Positions 38,262 through 47,408 of a stretch of 64,000 nt of DNA are shown piece after piece. The stretch comes from Paraburkholderia terricola. GTDB taxonomy: Bacteria; Pseudomonadota; Gammaproteobacteria; Burkholderiales; Burkholderiaceae. The notes beneath the pieces are model-generated. The model did no database searches. It saw nothing but the letters and a program-made list of their open reading frames with translations, and was not told the origin of the DNA. The position numbers and the translations under genes were made by a program. Within the stretch, counting starts at the first letter, position 1. The number at the start of each line of letters is the position of its first letter. The stretch lies in NCBI RefSeq assembly GCF_900142195.1, contig NZ_FRAB01000001.1, positions 62,001 to 126,000 of the forward strand. Direction: 5' to 3'.

Positions 38262-38400
38262 TCCCGCCTTCAGCATGTCGACATGATCTCAGGAGCTTTG
38301 CCGAATCGATCGATCCCGGTGGCCGCAGGCGAACTCGCCCAAGGCAATCTGGACCTCTCGCGGCGGACCGAGGAACAGGCCGCCTCGCTGGATCGAAGAG
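38262..38400 (+). pseudogene. remnant of a methyl-accepting chemotaxis protein gene
   Basis: A short stretch translates to AAGELAQGNLDLSRRTEEQAASL, given here as AAGELAQGNLDLSRRTEEQ plus AASL. This is the conserved junction of Burkholderia-type chemoreceptors, just after HAMP (compare REIAAGNVDLSSRTEQQSAS in the intact chemoreceptor at 41912-43468). The sequence before and after is unrelated and no signalling domain follows, so only about 45 codons remain. The frame begins at ATG 38223 immediately after the lipoprotein gene, and the fragment ends near the LysR gene. Confidence 0.6.
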
Positions 38401-38435
38401 CCGCGAGCAGCGCTGCTCTACGCCGCCCCGCCCGC

Positions 38436-39344
38436 TCATATCCGCGCCAGCACGCGCGGCACTTCCTCGACGAGCGCGTCGATCGCGACGCGCACCTTCG
38501 ACGGCATGTGACGCGCCTTCGGGCGCACGACGTGCACCTCGGCGCCCAGCACGCTGTTGCTGTCCATCACGAGCACGAGGCGGCCGTCGCGCAGGTAAGG
38601 CGCCATCAGCCAGCACGGCAACCACGCGAGGCCCGCGCCGGCAGCGGCGGCGTCCGCGATCGCCTGCAAGTCGTCGTAGCGCAGCCGCGCCGCAAGACGG
38701 CACTCGTGCACTTCACCGTCCGCGCCGAGCACGCGCCACGGCGCACTTTGTCCGCCGCGCCCATAGGCGATGCTCACCTGCGAACCGAGTTCGTCGATAC
38801 CCGACGGACGGCCATGCCGTTCGAGCCACGCGGGCGACGCGCAGATGCCCATGCGCTGCACGCCGAGCCGGCGGCCCACGAGCGTCGCATGATCCGGCAG
38901 TGCGCCGATCCGCACGGCGAGATCGAAGCCGTCCTCGACGAGATCCGCATTGCGGTCGCTGAACGACATCTCGACATCGAGCAGCGGATGACGCTCGACC
39001 AGCTTCAGTATCACCGGCGCGACGCATTGCCGGCCGAACAGCACCGGCGCGCTGATGCGCAGCCGCCCGGCGGGCTCGCGGCGGCCGGCGTCGAGCGCCG
39101 CCTCGGCCGCGCCCAACTCCGCCATCACGCGGCGGCATTGCTCGTAGTACGCATGCCCTTCGTCGGTCAATCCGAGTTGTCGCGTGGTTCGCTGCAACAG
39201 CCGCACGCCCAGCCGCTGTTCGAGCCGGGCGACGATCTTCGCGATCGCCGAGCGCGTGACGCCGAGGCGCTCGCCCGCCGCGGCGAAGCTCCCGGCCTCC
39301 ACCACGTCGACAAATTCGGCAACGCCGCGCAACCGCTCGTCCAT
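38436..39344 (-). CDS. LysR-family transcriptional regulator
   Basis: The 302-residue protein has the N-terminal LysR winged HTH (VAEFVDVVEAGSFAAAGERL, GVTRSAIAKIVARLEQRLGV, LLQRTTRQLGLTDEGHAYY) and a periplasmic-binding-type effector domain (LRISAPVLFGRQCVAP and onwards). It belongs by pattern to the group that contains many orphan LysR regulators of oxidoreductase genes. It is divergent from the quinone-oxidoreductase-like gene 126 bp away, which is its most likely target. Inducer unknown. Confidence 0.9.
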   Translation of the reverse strand: MDERLRGVAEFVDVVEAGSFAAAGERLGVTRSAIAKIVARLEQRLGVRLLQRTTRQLGLTDEGHAYYEQCRRVMAELGAAEAALDAGRREPAGRLRISAPVLFGRQCVAPVILKLVERHPLLDVEMSFSDRNADLVEDGFDLAVRIGALPDHATLVGRRLGVQRMGICASPAWLERHGRPSGIDELGSQVSIAYGRGGQSAPWRVLGADGEVHECRLAARLRYDDLQAIADAAAAGAGLAWLPCWLMAPYLRDGRLVLVMDSNSVLGAEVHVVRPKARHMPSKVRVAIDALVEEVPRVLARI

Positions 39345-39470
39345 GGCTTGCGCCTCCTTTTTTCGCCGCCGCGTTGTGTCCTGGCAGGCGACGGTAAGTC
39401 GTCAAAGTCTCGTCAATGCGTCCTTCGCAGCGACACTATCATAGGTGCTCCAATCACATCGGGAGTCGCT

Positions 39471-40490
39471 ATGAACGCATGGAAATTGAAACCCGGCGGC
39501 GGCATCGCCGGTTTGCAGCGCGGCGATGCGGCGGTGCGCGCGCCGGGGCCGAGCGAGGTCGTCGTCAAGGTTCACGCGGCGTCGCTCAACTATCGCGATC
39601 TGATGTTCGCGCGCGGCGACTATCTCGGCCTGCGCGATGCGCCGCTGATTCCGCTCTGCGACGGCGCGGGCGAGGTGGTCGAGGTGGGCCGCGAGGTGAC
39701 GCGCTTCAAGCCCGGCGATCGCGTGATCAACACGTATTTCCCGCACTGGATCGATGGCGGCCCGGCGCCGTGGAAGGTGGCCGAGTCGCCGGGCGCGCAC
39801 ATCGACGGCGTGCTGGCCGAACGCTTCGTCGCCGGTGAAACGAGCCTCGCGCCGATCCCGGCGCATCTCGGCTATGAGGAAGCCGCGACGCTGTCGTGTG
39901 TCGGCGTGACCGCATGGAACGCGCTGTTCGCGGACGGCGACGCCAAACCCGGCGCGACGGTCGTGCTGCTCGGCACGGGCGGCATGTCGATCTGCGCGTT
40001 GCAACTGGCGCACGCGGCGGGTCTGCGCACGATCATCACGTCGTCGAGCGACGAGAAACTGGAGCGCGCGCGCAAGCTCGGCGCGAATGAAACCATCAAC
40101 TACCGGCGCACGCCCGAATGGCAGGACGAAGTGCTGCGGCTGACCGATGGCGTGGGCGCGGACATCGTCGTGGAGGTGTGCGGCCGGGACACGCTGCCGC
40201 GCTCGGTGGCCGCCACGAAAATGGGCGGGCTCGTGTCGATCATCGGCGGCGTGAGCGGCTTCGCGGGACCGGAGCTCGAACTGCTCGCCGTGATCGGCGG
40301 CATCAAGCGGCTGCACGGCATCATGGTGGGCAGCCGCTCGATGCTCGACGAAGTCGTCAAGCTCGTCGACGCGCATCGAATCAGGCCGGTCGTGGATCGC
40401 GTGTTCGCTTTCGAGGATGCGCCGGCCGCGTATCGGCATCTCGAGTCGGGCCAGCACTTCGGCAAGGTGGTGATTCGCGTCGCGCCGTAA
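39471..40490 (+). CDS. zinc-independent MDR alcohol dehydrogenase / quinone oxidoreductase-like
   Basis: The 339-residue protein is a medium-chain dehydrogenase/reductase. The GroES-like half has SLNYRDLMFARGDY and the CDGAGEVVEVG strand; it lacks the zinc-ligand CGTDxH pattern of true alcohol dehydrogenases. The NAD(P)-binding half has VVLLGTGGMSICALQLAHAA. It then shows GANETINYRRTPEW, typical of the quinone oxidoreductase/enoyl reductase subgroup. The substrate is unknown. It is divergent from the LysR gene upstream. The 139-bp spacer to the convergent lactonase contains three copies of a GATGTCGTT-like 9-mer near 40509-40535. Confidence 0.87.
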   Translation: MNAWKLKPGGGIAGLQRGDAAVRAPGPSEVVVKVHAASLNYRDLMFARGDYLGLRDAPLIPLCDGAGEVVEVGREVTRFKPGDRVINTYFPHWIDGGPAPWKVAESPGAHIDGVLAERFVAGETSLAPIPAHLGYEEAATLSCVGVTAWNALFADGDAKPGATVVLLGTGGMSICALQLAHAAGLRTIITSSSDEKLERARKLGANETINYRRTPEWQDEVLRLTDGVGADIVVEVCGRDTLPRSVAATKMGGLVSIIGGVSGFAGPELELLAVIGGIKRLHGIMVGSRSMLDEVVKLVDAHRIRPVVDRVFAFEDAPAAYRHLESGQHFGKVVIRVAP

Positions 40491-40629
40491 CGCGGCGCTG
40501 CTCGATCCTTGATGTCGTCGATGTCGTTGATGTCGTGAATGAATCGAAGCAAGGCGGTGTGCATGCCGCGTGTCACGGCACGCACGTTGGCAGCTTCATG
40601 CGCGGCGCCCGCGGGCGCCGCGCCAGCAC

Positions 40630-41736
40630 TCAATTGCCATTCGTGCCGTCGAACCGGACGATCTCGATCCAGTTCGCGCCCTTGCCGACCGGATACTGAC
40701 CGATTGCGCTCAACGCGCCGCTCTTACGGTCGATGCGGTAAGCGCTCAGGCTCGTCGACAACTGCCCGGCCGCCAGCAGGTAACGGCCCGACGGATCGAT
40801 GTTGAATCCGCGCGGCTGCTTCTCGGTCGGATACGTGCCGATGCGCGTCAGCTTGCCCGAGGCCGTGTCCACCTTGTAGGCCGCCAGCGTGCTGGAGGTG
40901 CGCTCCGACGCGTACAGAAAGCGTCCGTCGGGCGTCAGGTGGATATCGGCGCCCCAGGGTTTGTCGCCCGAAAAGTCGAGCGGCAGGATCGAGATGGTCT
41001 GAATCGCCTTGACGTTGTCGCCGGCGCGATTGAACGCGAGCACGTGCAGCTTGCCGTCGAGTTCATCGATCAGATACGTGAAGCGCTGATCCGGCGAAAA
41101 CACGAAGTGGCGCGGACCCGATTTCGGCGGCAGCGAATAGGCGGGCGCGGCGTCGTCGGCGAGGCGGCCGTTGGCGGCGTCGAACTTCAGACGCAGCCAC
41201 GCATCCGCGCCGAGCACCGAGGCGAACGCGAAGCGGTTGTCGGACGTGGTGCGGATCGCATGCGCCATCGGTCCGGTCTTGACGGTCTGCTGCACGTCGC
41301 CGGCCACGCCGTCGCGGCCGATCGGGTTCACCGCCAGCAGGTTGCCGCCGTAGGAGGCCGACAGCAGGTAGCGGCCCGTCGCGTCCGTCGAGACGTAGGC
41401 CATGCTGTCCGCGAGCGGCGCTCGCGCGAGTTCGATCAGCCGGCCGTCGAGCGGATTGACCGCGAAGCTCACCACGCGATACGGCTTGGAACGCAGCCCC
41501 GCGTACAGCCGCAGATGATCGGGCGACAACGCGAGGGGCATGACCGTGCCCGCGACCGCGACGGTCTGTACCGGCGCGAGCGCGCCGTTCGATTCGTCGA
41601 GGCTGAACACCGAGATATCCTGGCTGTCGGCATTCGATACATACGCATAGGTCGCCGCCTGCGAGACGCCGGACACGACAGCGGTGCCCAGCACGAGGGC
41701 GGCTACACCCAGGGCGCGTTTAACGCTCATGCTCAT
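40630..41736 (-). CDS. exported beta-propeller lactonase (YVTN/6-phosphogluconolactonase-like)
   Basis: The 368-residue protein begins with a signal peptide (MSMSVKRALGVAALVLGTAV and on to SQAA). The mature part is a seven-bladed propeller with repeated strands such as TYAYVSNADSQDISVFSLD, DHLRLYAGLRSKP and DPSGRYLLAAGQLSTSLSAY. This is the lactonase family of E. coli Pgl (YbhE), although an exported copy is more likely to act on a periplasmic substrate than in the pentose phosphate route. The start is supported by the signal peptide. The 175-bp upstream region contains a short 9-mer series (GGAATCGTT, GGAATGATC, GGAACGACC). Confidence 0.82.
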   Translation of the reverse strand: MSMSVKRALGVAALVLGTAVVSGVSQAATYAYVSNADSQDISVFSLDESNGALAPVQTVAVAGTVMPLALSPDHLRLYAGLRSKPYRVVSFAVNPLDGRLIELARAPLADSMAYVSTDATGRYLLSASYGGNLLAVNPIGRDGVAGDVQQTVKTGPMAHAIRTTSDNRFAFASVLGADAWLRLKFDAANGRLADDAAPAYSLPPKSGPRHFVFSPDQRFTYLIDELDGKLHVLAFNRAGDNVKAIQTISILPLDFSGDKPWGADIHLTPDGRFLYASERTSSTLAAYKVDTASGKLTRIGTYPTEKQPRGFNIDPSGRYLLAAGQLSTSLSAYRIDRKSGALSAIGQYPVGKGANWIEIVRFDGTNGN

Positions 41737-41911
41737 ACTCCCGTTGGAAAGATTGGAATCGTTGGAATGATCGGAACGACCCGCGTCGGCGAGTCAAGAC
41801 TCACCGGACGACGGATCCGGCTCGCAGCTTATCTCATCGCGCGGCGCGTGCCTGATCCGGCACGGCCGCGCGTCGCGATTAATGCACGGCTAACGCGCGG
41901 TTAATTCGCGG

Positions 41912-43468
41912 CTAGTTCGCGGCGAGTCGGAATGCGGACACGGCATGCGTCATCGACTGCGCCTGCTGTTCGAGCGCGCTCGCGGCGGCGGCCGCCTGTT
42001 CGACCAGCGCGGCGTTCTGCTGGGTCACCTGGTCCATCTGGCTGACCGCCTGCCCCACCTGCTCGATGCCGGCGCTCTGCTCGACGGTCGCCGAGGTGAT
42101 CTCGGCCATGATCGTCGCGACGCCCTGCACCGCGCCGACGATCTCGTTCATGGTCTGCCCCGCCTGCACGACGAGTTCGTTGCCGCTGCGGATATCGTCG
42201 ACCGACGCGGCGATCAGCGCCTTGATTTCCTCGGCGGCGTTCGCGCTGCGCTGCGCGAGCGTGCGCACTTCGCCCGCCACCACCGCGAAGCCGCGGCCCT
42301 GCTCGCCCGCGCGCGCCGACTCCACGGCCGCGTTCAACGCGAGGATGTTGGTCTGAAACGCGATGCTGTTGATCATGCCGGTGATCTCGGCGATCTTGTG
42401 CGAACTGGCCGTGATGGCCGTCATCGTCTGCACCGCGCGCTGCACCACGTCGCCGCCGCGCTGCGCGACGTCGGCCGCGTTGGCGGCCAGCGTGCTGGCC
42501 TGACGCGCGTTGTCGGCGTTCTGCTTCACCGTCGAGGTCAGCTCCTCCATGCTTGCCGCGGTTTCCTCCAGCGAAGCCGACTGCTGCTCGGTCCGGCTCG
42601 ACAGATCGACGTTGCCGGCGGCGATCTCGCGCGCGCCGCCGTGGATCGCCTCGCAATTCACGCGCACGTTCGAGACGGTCCGCGCGAGTCCCGACTGCAT
42701 CCTCGACATGGCGTTGAATAGCTGGCCGACCTCGTTCTTCCCGCCTTCCGGGATCGACGTGGTCAGATCGTTACCCGCTATCCGGTCGAGCAGCGCGGAG
42801 GCCTGCTGCAACGGACGGATCACGATCCCGCGCAGCGCGAAATGCGTCGCCACGATCAAGGCGAGCGCGAGCGCCACGCCCGTCACCACCATGCCGACGA
42901 CCCACGCGTATTCGCGGTCGCCCTGGGCGGCGGATTCCGTGGAGAGCGCATCGGCGAGCTTCTGAAACTTCTCGACGTTGGCCGAATACGCCGCGCCCGA
43001 GGCCGTGACGTCCTTGTCGTTGATCGCGACGTAGGCGTTGGTGTCGCCGCGCCGCAGCGCGTCGAATGCGGTGTTCAGGAGCGCGGCCAACGAGGTCGAC
43101 GAATCGAGAAGCTGTTGCTTCAACGCTTCGTCCTGGCCGGGAAAGAGCGCTGCCGCGCGGAACGCCTTCGTTTCGCGATCCGCTCGGTCCAACGTGGTCT
43201 GCGCGCTTTTGAGCGCGGAGTCGCGCGTCTGTTCGTCATTGCGCTCCTTCAATGCCGAGTAGGCGCGCGTGAGCGCCGCGCGGGTGCGGGTCGTGTCTTT
43301 ATAGGCGTCGTTGACGAGCACTTCCTGGCTCGCGATCTCGTGCAGAAGCCGGGCGTTGTCGTTGGACCGGCCGAGCGTGAGCACGCCCACTACGCCGCCG
43401 AACAGGATCATCCCTGCAAAAACCACCAGCACCGCGAGGAGGCTATGTCTTATTGTCAAATTGCGCAT
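41912..43468 (-). CDS. methyl-accepting chemotaxis protein
   Basis: The 518-residue receptor has a first membrane helix (RHSLLAVLVVFAGMILFGGV), a periplasmic four-helix-bundle sensor (residues about 35-190) and a second helix (WVVGMVVTGVALALALIVAT). A HAMP domain follows, then the cytoplasmic signalling hairpin with ITGMINSIAFQTNILALNAA and VESARAGEQGRGFAVVAGEV at its tip. Methylation helices flank the tip (EETAASMEELTSTVKQNADN). No C-terminal CheR-docking pentapeptide is present. The ligand cannot be inferred. It lies 96 bp downstream of the diguanylate cyclase gene on the same strand, so shared transcription is possible. Confidence 0.93.
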   Translation of the reverse strand: MRNLTIRHSLLAVLVVFAGMILFGGVVGVLTLGRSNDNARLLHEIASQEVLVNDAYKDTTRTRAALTRAYSALKERNDEQTRDSALKSAQTTLDRADRETKAFRAAALFPGQDEALKQQLLDSSTSLAALLNTAFDALRRGDTNAYVAINDKDVTASGAAYSANVEKFQKLADALSTESAAQGDREYAWVVGMVVTGVALALALIVATHFALRGIVIRPLQQASALLDRIAGNDLTTSIPEGGKNEVGQLFNAMSRMQSGLARTVSNVRVNCEAIHGGAREIAAGNVDLSSRTEQQSASLEETAASMEELTSTVKQNADNARQASTLAANAADVAQRGGDVVQRAVQTMTAITASSHKIAEITGMINSIAFQTNILALNAAVESARAGEQGRGFAVVAGEVRTLAQRSANAAEEIKALIAASVDDIRSGNELVVQAGQTMNEIVGAVQGVATIMAEITSATVEQSAGIEQVGQAVSQMDQVTQQNAALVEQAAAAASALEQQAQSMTHAVSAFRLAAN

Positions 43469-43564
43469 CGAGCCAGAGTCCGTTGGTTATCGTATGACTC
43501 GTTAACGACCGGGATGCGCCGACCTTTAATTCCGGCTGAACACCGCTGCCAGCTTCGCGCGCGC

Positions 43565-44758
43565 TCAGGCCATGTCGAGCGTCGAAGCGTCCCGCGTCTG
43601 ATCCGACAACTCGGTGAGAACCCGATTGCGTCCGGCACGTTTCGCGGCGTAGAGCAACTGATCGGCGCGCGCCAGCAACGCCGCGACCGCCTCGCCAGGG
43701 CGATAGCGGGCAATGCCGGCACTCGTCGTGACGCGCAGCGTTGCGTCGATTTCGTCGAAGCGCGACGACTCCAGCACGGTGCGCAAGCGCTCGGCGATCC
43801 GGTACGCGAACTTGCCGTCGGCGCCCGGCAGCAGAAGCACGAATTCCTCGCCGCCGATCCGCCCCACCACGTCTTTCTCGCGCACCGCGCCGCGCAGGAT
43901 CGCGCCGAACTGGCGCAGCACCGCATCGCCGGCCGCATGGCCGTAACGGTCGTTGATGGACTTGAAGTTGTCGATATCGAACGCGATCAGCGCGAGCGGC
44001 TGGCTTCGCTTGTCCGCGACGCGGCGGCCCGCGAGGCGTTCGAACGCGCGCCGGTTCAGGGTCTCGGTGAGCGAGTCGAGATCGCGTTCGAGAACGAGCC
44101 GGTCGATCACGTCCGACATCGCCGCGGCCAGCAGCACGAGTCCCAACACGGCGCCCATCAATGCGAGCGACAGTTGCAGCAGAACCCAGAACATGCTCTG
44201 CGCGAAGGGCGCGGTGCTATGCGGCAAGGGTTGAATGACGGTGAGCGACGTCCTGATGAAAAAACTCGCGCCGAAAATCAGCAGCACCCAGAGAAGAATG
44301 TGATTGATGGTGCGGCCACGGCAGCGTTTCCTGAAACGGAGCGCGGTGAACACCATCAACAGCCCGGCGCTGAAATTCAGAATGTAGATGCGCACCAGCA
44401 GGTTCGAGGCGACGTAGGAAAAGTAGTACATGCCGCCCATCACCAGCATGAACATCGACGCATGCGCGGCGAACCGCAACCGAAGCCCGGCCCTGCGCAA
44501 GACGCCTTCGGCCAGCAGTTGAATACTGGGCACGTAAAACGCGGCCGATAGCAGCGCGTTCGCTCGCCATTCATCCGGCAAGTGACATATCTGCACCGCC
44601 GAGCCGAGTGCGAAAGCACCAAAGGAAGCGGCCAGAAAGCGCAGATAGCGCAGCCGTTTGTCGTAGACCCACGCCCAGGCGAAGCTGAGCGCAAAGACGG
44701 CGGTAATGCCTGGGATGATGAGTTGAATCAGTTGATTGGGCGTTATATGAGCGGGCAT
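43565..44758 (-). CDS. membrane diguanylate cyclase (GGEEF)
   Basis: The 397-residue protein has an N-terminal membrane region with about six to seven hydrophobic segments (LIQLIIPGITAVFALSFAWA to LALMGAVLGLVLLAAAMSDV). A C-terminal GGDEF domain follows: DSLTETLNRRAFERL, FDIDNFKSINDRYGHAAGD, and VGRIGGEEFVLLLP near residue 303. The active-site GGEEF and the Asp/Lys residues are intact, and the RxxD product-inhibition site (REKD) lies five residues before GGEEF, so it should make c-di-GMP with feedback control. ATG 44758 starts just before the first membrane segment. It is 358 bp downstream of the pel operon, whose PelD binds c-di-GMP. Confidence 0.9.
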   Translation of the reverse strand: MPAHITPNQLIQLIIPGITAVFALSFAWAWVYDKRLRYLRFLAASFGAFALGSAVQICHLPDEWRANALLSAAFYVPSIQLLAEGVLRRAGLRLRFAAHASMFMLVMGGMYYFSYVASNLLVRIYILNFSAGLLMVFTALRFRKRCRGRTINHILLWVLLIFGASFFIRTSLTVIQPLPHSTAPFAQSMFWVLLQLSLALMGAVLGLVLLAAAMSDVIDRLVLERDLDSLTETLNRRAFERLAGRRVADKRSQPLALIAFDIDNFKSINDRYGHAAGDAVLRQFGAILRGAVREKDVVGRIGGEEFVLLLPGADGKFAYRIAERLRTVLESSRFDEIDATLRVTTSAGIARYRPGEAVAALLARADQLLYAAKRAGRNRVLTELSDQTRDASTLDMA

Positions 44759-45116
44759 GTGGCTCGTTCTCCGCTGCGCTGCCGGCCCGGAACAATCGGG
44801 CAATCGGGCCTGTGGGCGGCGGTTTCGACAGAGCGTGTATCGTCGCCAGCCGCCATTGACGACTCTGCCAGAAATGGACGTGGCGCCCGGTACGGCCGCA
44901 CGATTGTACGCTCCAGGTGAGTGAACCGGACGCCTCGCGGGCAAGGCCGGTTCGCTCATAGGCGCTCAGGTCCGTGTTTGGGATTGGGTCTTTCGAGGCC
45001 GTATTCAAGGCCGCTCGACGCGGCAAGCTGCGAGTCACGCCGCCGCTACGGCCCGCCATGGCCCGCCATGACCCACTACGGGCCGGGTCTGCGTTCGTCG
45101 CGTGCCTGCGCCACGG
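44759..45116. other. 358-bp gap between the pel operon end and the diguanylate cyclase gene
   Basis: A possible operon-end hairpin lies at 44923-44953 (GAACCGG with CCGGTTC), without a T-run. A short tandem repeat CCCGCCATG occurs twice near 45053-45071. The promoter of the diguanylate cyclase gene should be within it. No coding sequence is apparent. Confidence 0.45.
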
Positions 45117-46019
45117 CTACTGCTTCATCGCGCGAGCCGGCCCCGTGCCCACCGTTTGCAGACCGCCATCCGTCACATACGGAACGATGCCCGCCGCGCT
45201 GATCCGGCTCGCGGTCTGGGTCGCGCAGGCGTCGTCCGCGGGCGCGCAATAGTCGATTGCGAGTACCGGCAGCCGGTATTGCTCGCGAATCGTTTTCGCC
45301 TGCCCCAGCAGCCATTCGCGATCGGCCGGCGCGATCTCCGTGTAGCGCTGCCCCGCCTGGTCCCAGCCGCGATACAGCGATTCGAATGCCACCGCGGACA
45401 CCAGCGAATGAACCTGCGGCAGGATCTCGAAGCCGCGATTGAAAATCAGCCGCGCACGCGGAAAGCGCGCCTTGATCGCGCGAACGACCGCGACCAGACC
45501 GCGTTCCTGCCGCGCCCTCGCTGCATCCGTCTTGGCGACGAGCTGGTAGGAATCGAGCGTGTCGAGAAAGAAGCCGCGATAGCCCTTCTTCCACAGCGGC
45601 GCGATCACATGCTCGACGTAGAACGCGGGCCAGTCCGCCGCGTCCTGATCGATCACCGTCGCGCCCCACACCGCGTTGTCGCCGGCGAGCCAGGCCTTTG
45701 GAATCGCCGCGTAATACGAACGCTGCGGCGTCACCTCCCCCACGCTCACATAGGCGAACCATGCGGTGCGCGCGCTTTTGTGCCTGAGCGGCTCGAAGCC
45801 GCTGTCCGGTTCGATCACCGCGACATCGAATTCGCGCAGCCGGCTGACCGGCGGCTGCGCGCCGTAAAAGAGCGCAATGGACGGCGCGACGCCCGCGTCG
45901 GCCGACGCGCGTTCATGCGCGACCGACGACAGCAAGCCGACGATCACGAGACGCGCCGCGCACACGACACGCCGATAAACCCCGCGCATCGAATCACGCC
46001 CGCGCAGCGCATTGCTCAT
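45117..46019 (-). CDS. stand-alone PelA-hydrolase-like glycosidase (GH114/GH166 type)
   Basis: The 300-residue protein has a signal-peptide-like N-terminus (VVCAARLVIVGLLSSVAHER) and one TIM-barrel domain of the endo-alpha-1,4-polygalactosaminidase type. It aligns with the hydrolase domain of PelA in this same operon (compare APLWKKGYRGFFLDTLDSY with EPLWQRGFRGFLLDTPNA, and VPYVTDGG with TPYVTDVA). It keeps the acidic residues Asp153 (FLDTLDS) and Glu213 (AVAFESLY), which match the positions of Asp160 and Glu218 of P. aeruginosa PelA. It also keeps the SVGEV and FNRGFE strands that PelA here lacks. It starts 15 bp after pelG, so it is the eighth gene of the operon. It should cut the galactosamine-rich Pel polymer in the periplasm or outside. 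Confidence 0.83.
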   Translation of the reverse strand: MSNALRGRDSMRGVYRRVVCAARLVIVGLLSSVAHERASADAGVAPSIALFYGAQPPVSRLREFDVAVIEPDSGFEPLRHKSARTAWFAYVSVGEVTPQRSYYAAIPKAWLAGDNAVWGATVIDQDAADWPAFYVEHVIAPLWKKGYRGFFLDTLDSYQLVAKTDAARARQERGLVAVVRAIKARFPRARLIFNRGFEILPQVHSLVSAVAFESLYRGWDQAGQRYTEIAPADREWLLGQAKTIREQYRLPVLAIDYCAPADDACATQTASRISAAGIVPYVTDGGLQTVGTGPARAMKQ

Positions 46020-46034
46020 CCGAAATTCTCCCGC

Positions 46035-47408
46035 CTAGTTGCGCAGCATGTAAGTCTCGTACTCGAGCGACGCGAATTTGCGGTCCAGCAGCATCACCGC
46101 GGCCATCACGACGACGAGCAGCGCGAGCGCGAAACCATAGCCGTACCAGTCCGGCCCGAGCCACAGCGTCATGCCGGTGAACAGCCCGTTCAGCACGACG
46201 AAGGCCGCCGTGAGCCTGAGCACGGCGCGGCGTCCGTCGAGATAGAAGAACACGTTCAGCAAACCGAGCAGCAACACTTGCAGACTGGCCGAGATCACAT
46301 CCACGATGAGCAGCGGCAGATACAAGGTGGAAATGCCCAGCGCTTCGAGCACGAGGTGGCCGAACGCGAGAATCAGCAGCAGCACGACAGCCTGGATTTT
46401 CACGATCTCGAAGAGCCCCGCGCGCACGCTGCCGACCATCATGTCGCGCATGTCGTTGATGTGGCGCAGCGTCGCGCCGCTGCGCACGGCGTCGTAGAAG
46501 CGGTCGTAATACTCGACGAAATCCGCCTCGATCCGCACGAGGAAGGTCGCCATGCCGGGCATCACGCACACGTAGGCGATGAACACGGGAAGGTCGTAGA
46601 TCACCGATGCATGCAGCGGTCCGATCACGCGCGCGCCCGTTTGCGGCGCGTACCAGAACATGAACTTGTCGATCCACACGCCGAGATTGAACAGCAGCCC
46701 GACGAGCGCGAGGCTCGGATACGCGAAGCGCTTTTCCAGCACCTCGAACGAGATGAAGCGCTCGCTTTGGTAGTTGCGGTAAATCAGCCCCGACAGCCCC
46801 GCGAGCAGCACGATATGGCCCGCCACGAAGCCGCCGAGCAGGCCCGGAAGCCCATGACGATTCAGCATCAATGCGAACGCGACGGTGCAGCCGTAGCCGA
46901 GCGCGAATACATAGAGAATCTGCCGATATTGTTTGACGCTCGACAGAAAGATCACCGCGATCCAGATATTGCTGACGACGACGAAGCCCGCCACCATCAG
47001 CAGCCGATAGACGAGCGGCTCGCTGCGAAAGCCGAACGCCGCCGCGAGCACGCCCAGCACGCCCGAGGCCGCCGTCGAGATCAGCACGACGCCGTTGTAG
47101 TTGGACAGCACCAGATCGTCGCGCTTTTCGAACAGGCGGTCGGAGATGAAGCGCGTAAACGACAGTTGCAGCGGCCCGGTCAGGATCAGGCTGCAGGCGA
47201 TCAGATACGTCACCGACACCTGGAACTGCACGATCGCGTACTTCGGTATCACGAACGCGAGGCTCAACAGGCCGATGATCAGAATGCCGAAGATCGACAG
47301 AATCAGCGGCCCGGAGCTGATCAGCCCCGCATAGGCGTAGGCGCGCGCGACGCCGAACAGCGTCTGGTGCTTGAGTATCTTGCGGAGTTCGAAACCGATG
47401 CCGGCCAT
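46035..47408 (-). CDS. pelG: Pel exopolysaccharide flippase PelG
   Basis: The 457-residue protein is a polytopic membrane protein with about 12 hydrophobic segments, beginning MAGIGFELRKILKHQTLFG, the typical PelG start. Its length matches P. aeruginosa PelG (456). PelG belongs to the Wzx/MATE-type flippase superfamily and forms the inner-membrane Pel synthase complex with PelD, PelE and PelF, moving the growing polymer across the membrane. The start codon shares one base with the pelF stop (TGATG), so translation is coupled. Confidence 0.94.
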   Translation of the reverse strand: MAGIGFELRKILKHQTLFGVARAYAYAGLISSGPLILSIFGILIIGLLSLAFVIPKYAIVQFQVSVTYLIACSLILTGPLQLSFTRFISDRLFEKRDDLVLSNYNGVVLISTAASGVLGVLAAAFGFRSEPLVYRLLMVAGFVVVSNIWIAVIFLSSVKQYRQILYVFALGYGCTVAFALMLNRHGLPGLLGGFVAGHIVLLAGLSGLIYRNYQSERFISFEVLEKRFAYPSLALVGLLFNLGVWIDKFMFWYAPQTGARVIGPLHASVIYDLPVFIAYVCVMPGMATFLVRIEADFVEYYDRFYDAVRSGATLRHINDMRDMMVGSVRAGLFEIVKIQAVVLLLILAFGHLVLEALGISTLYLPLLIVDVISASLQVLLLGLLNVFFYLDGRRAVLRLTAAFVVLNGLFTGMTLWLGPDWYGYGFALALLVVVMAAVMLLDRKFASLEYETYMLRN

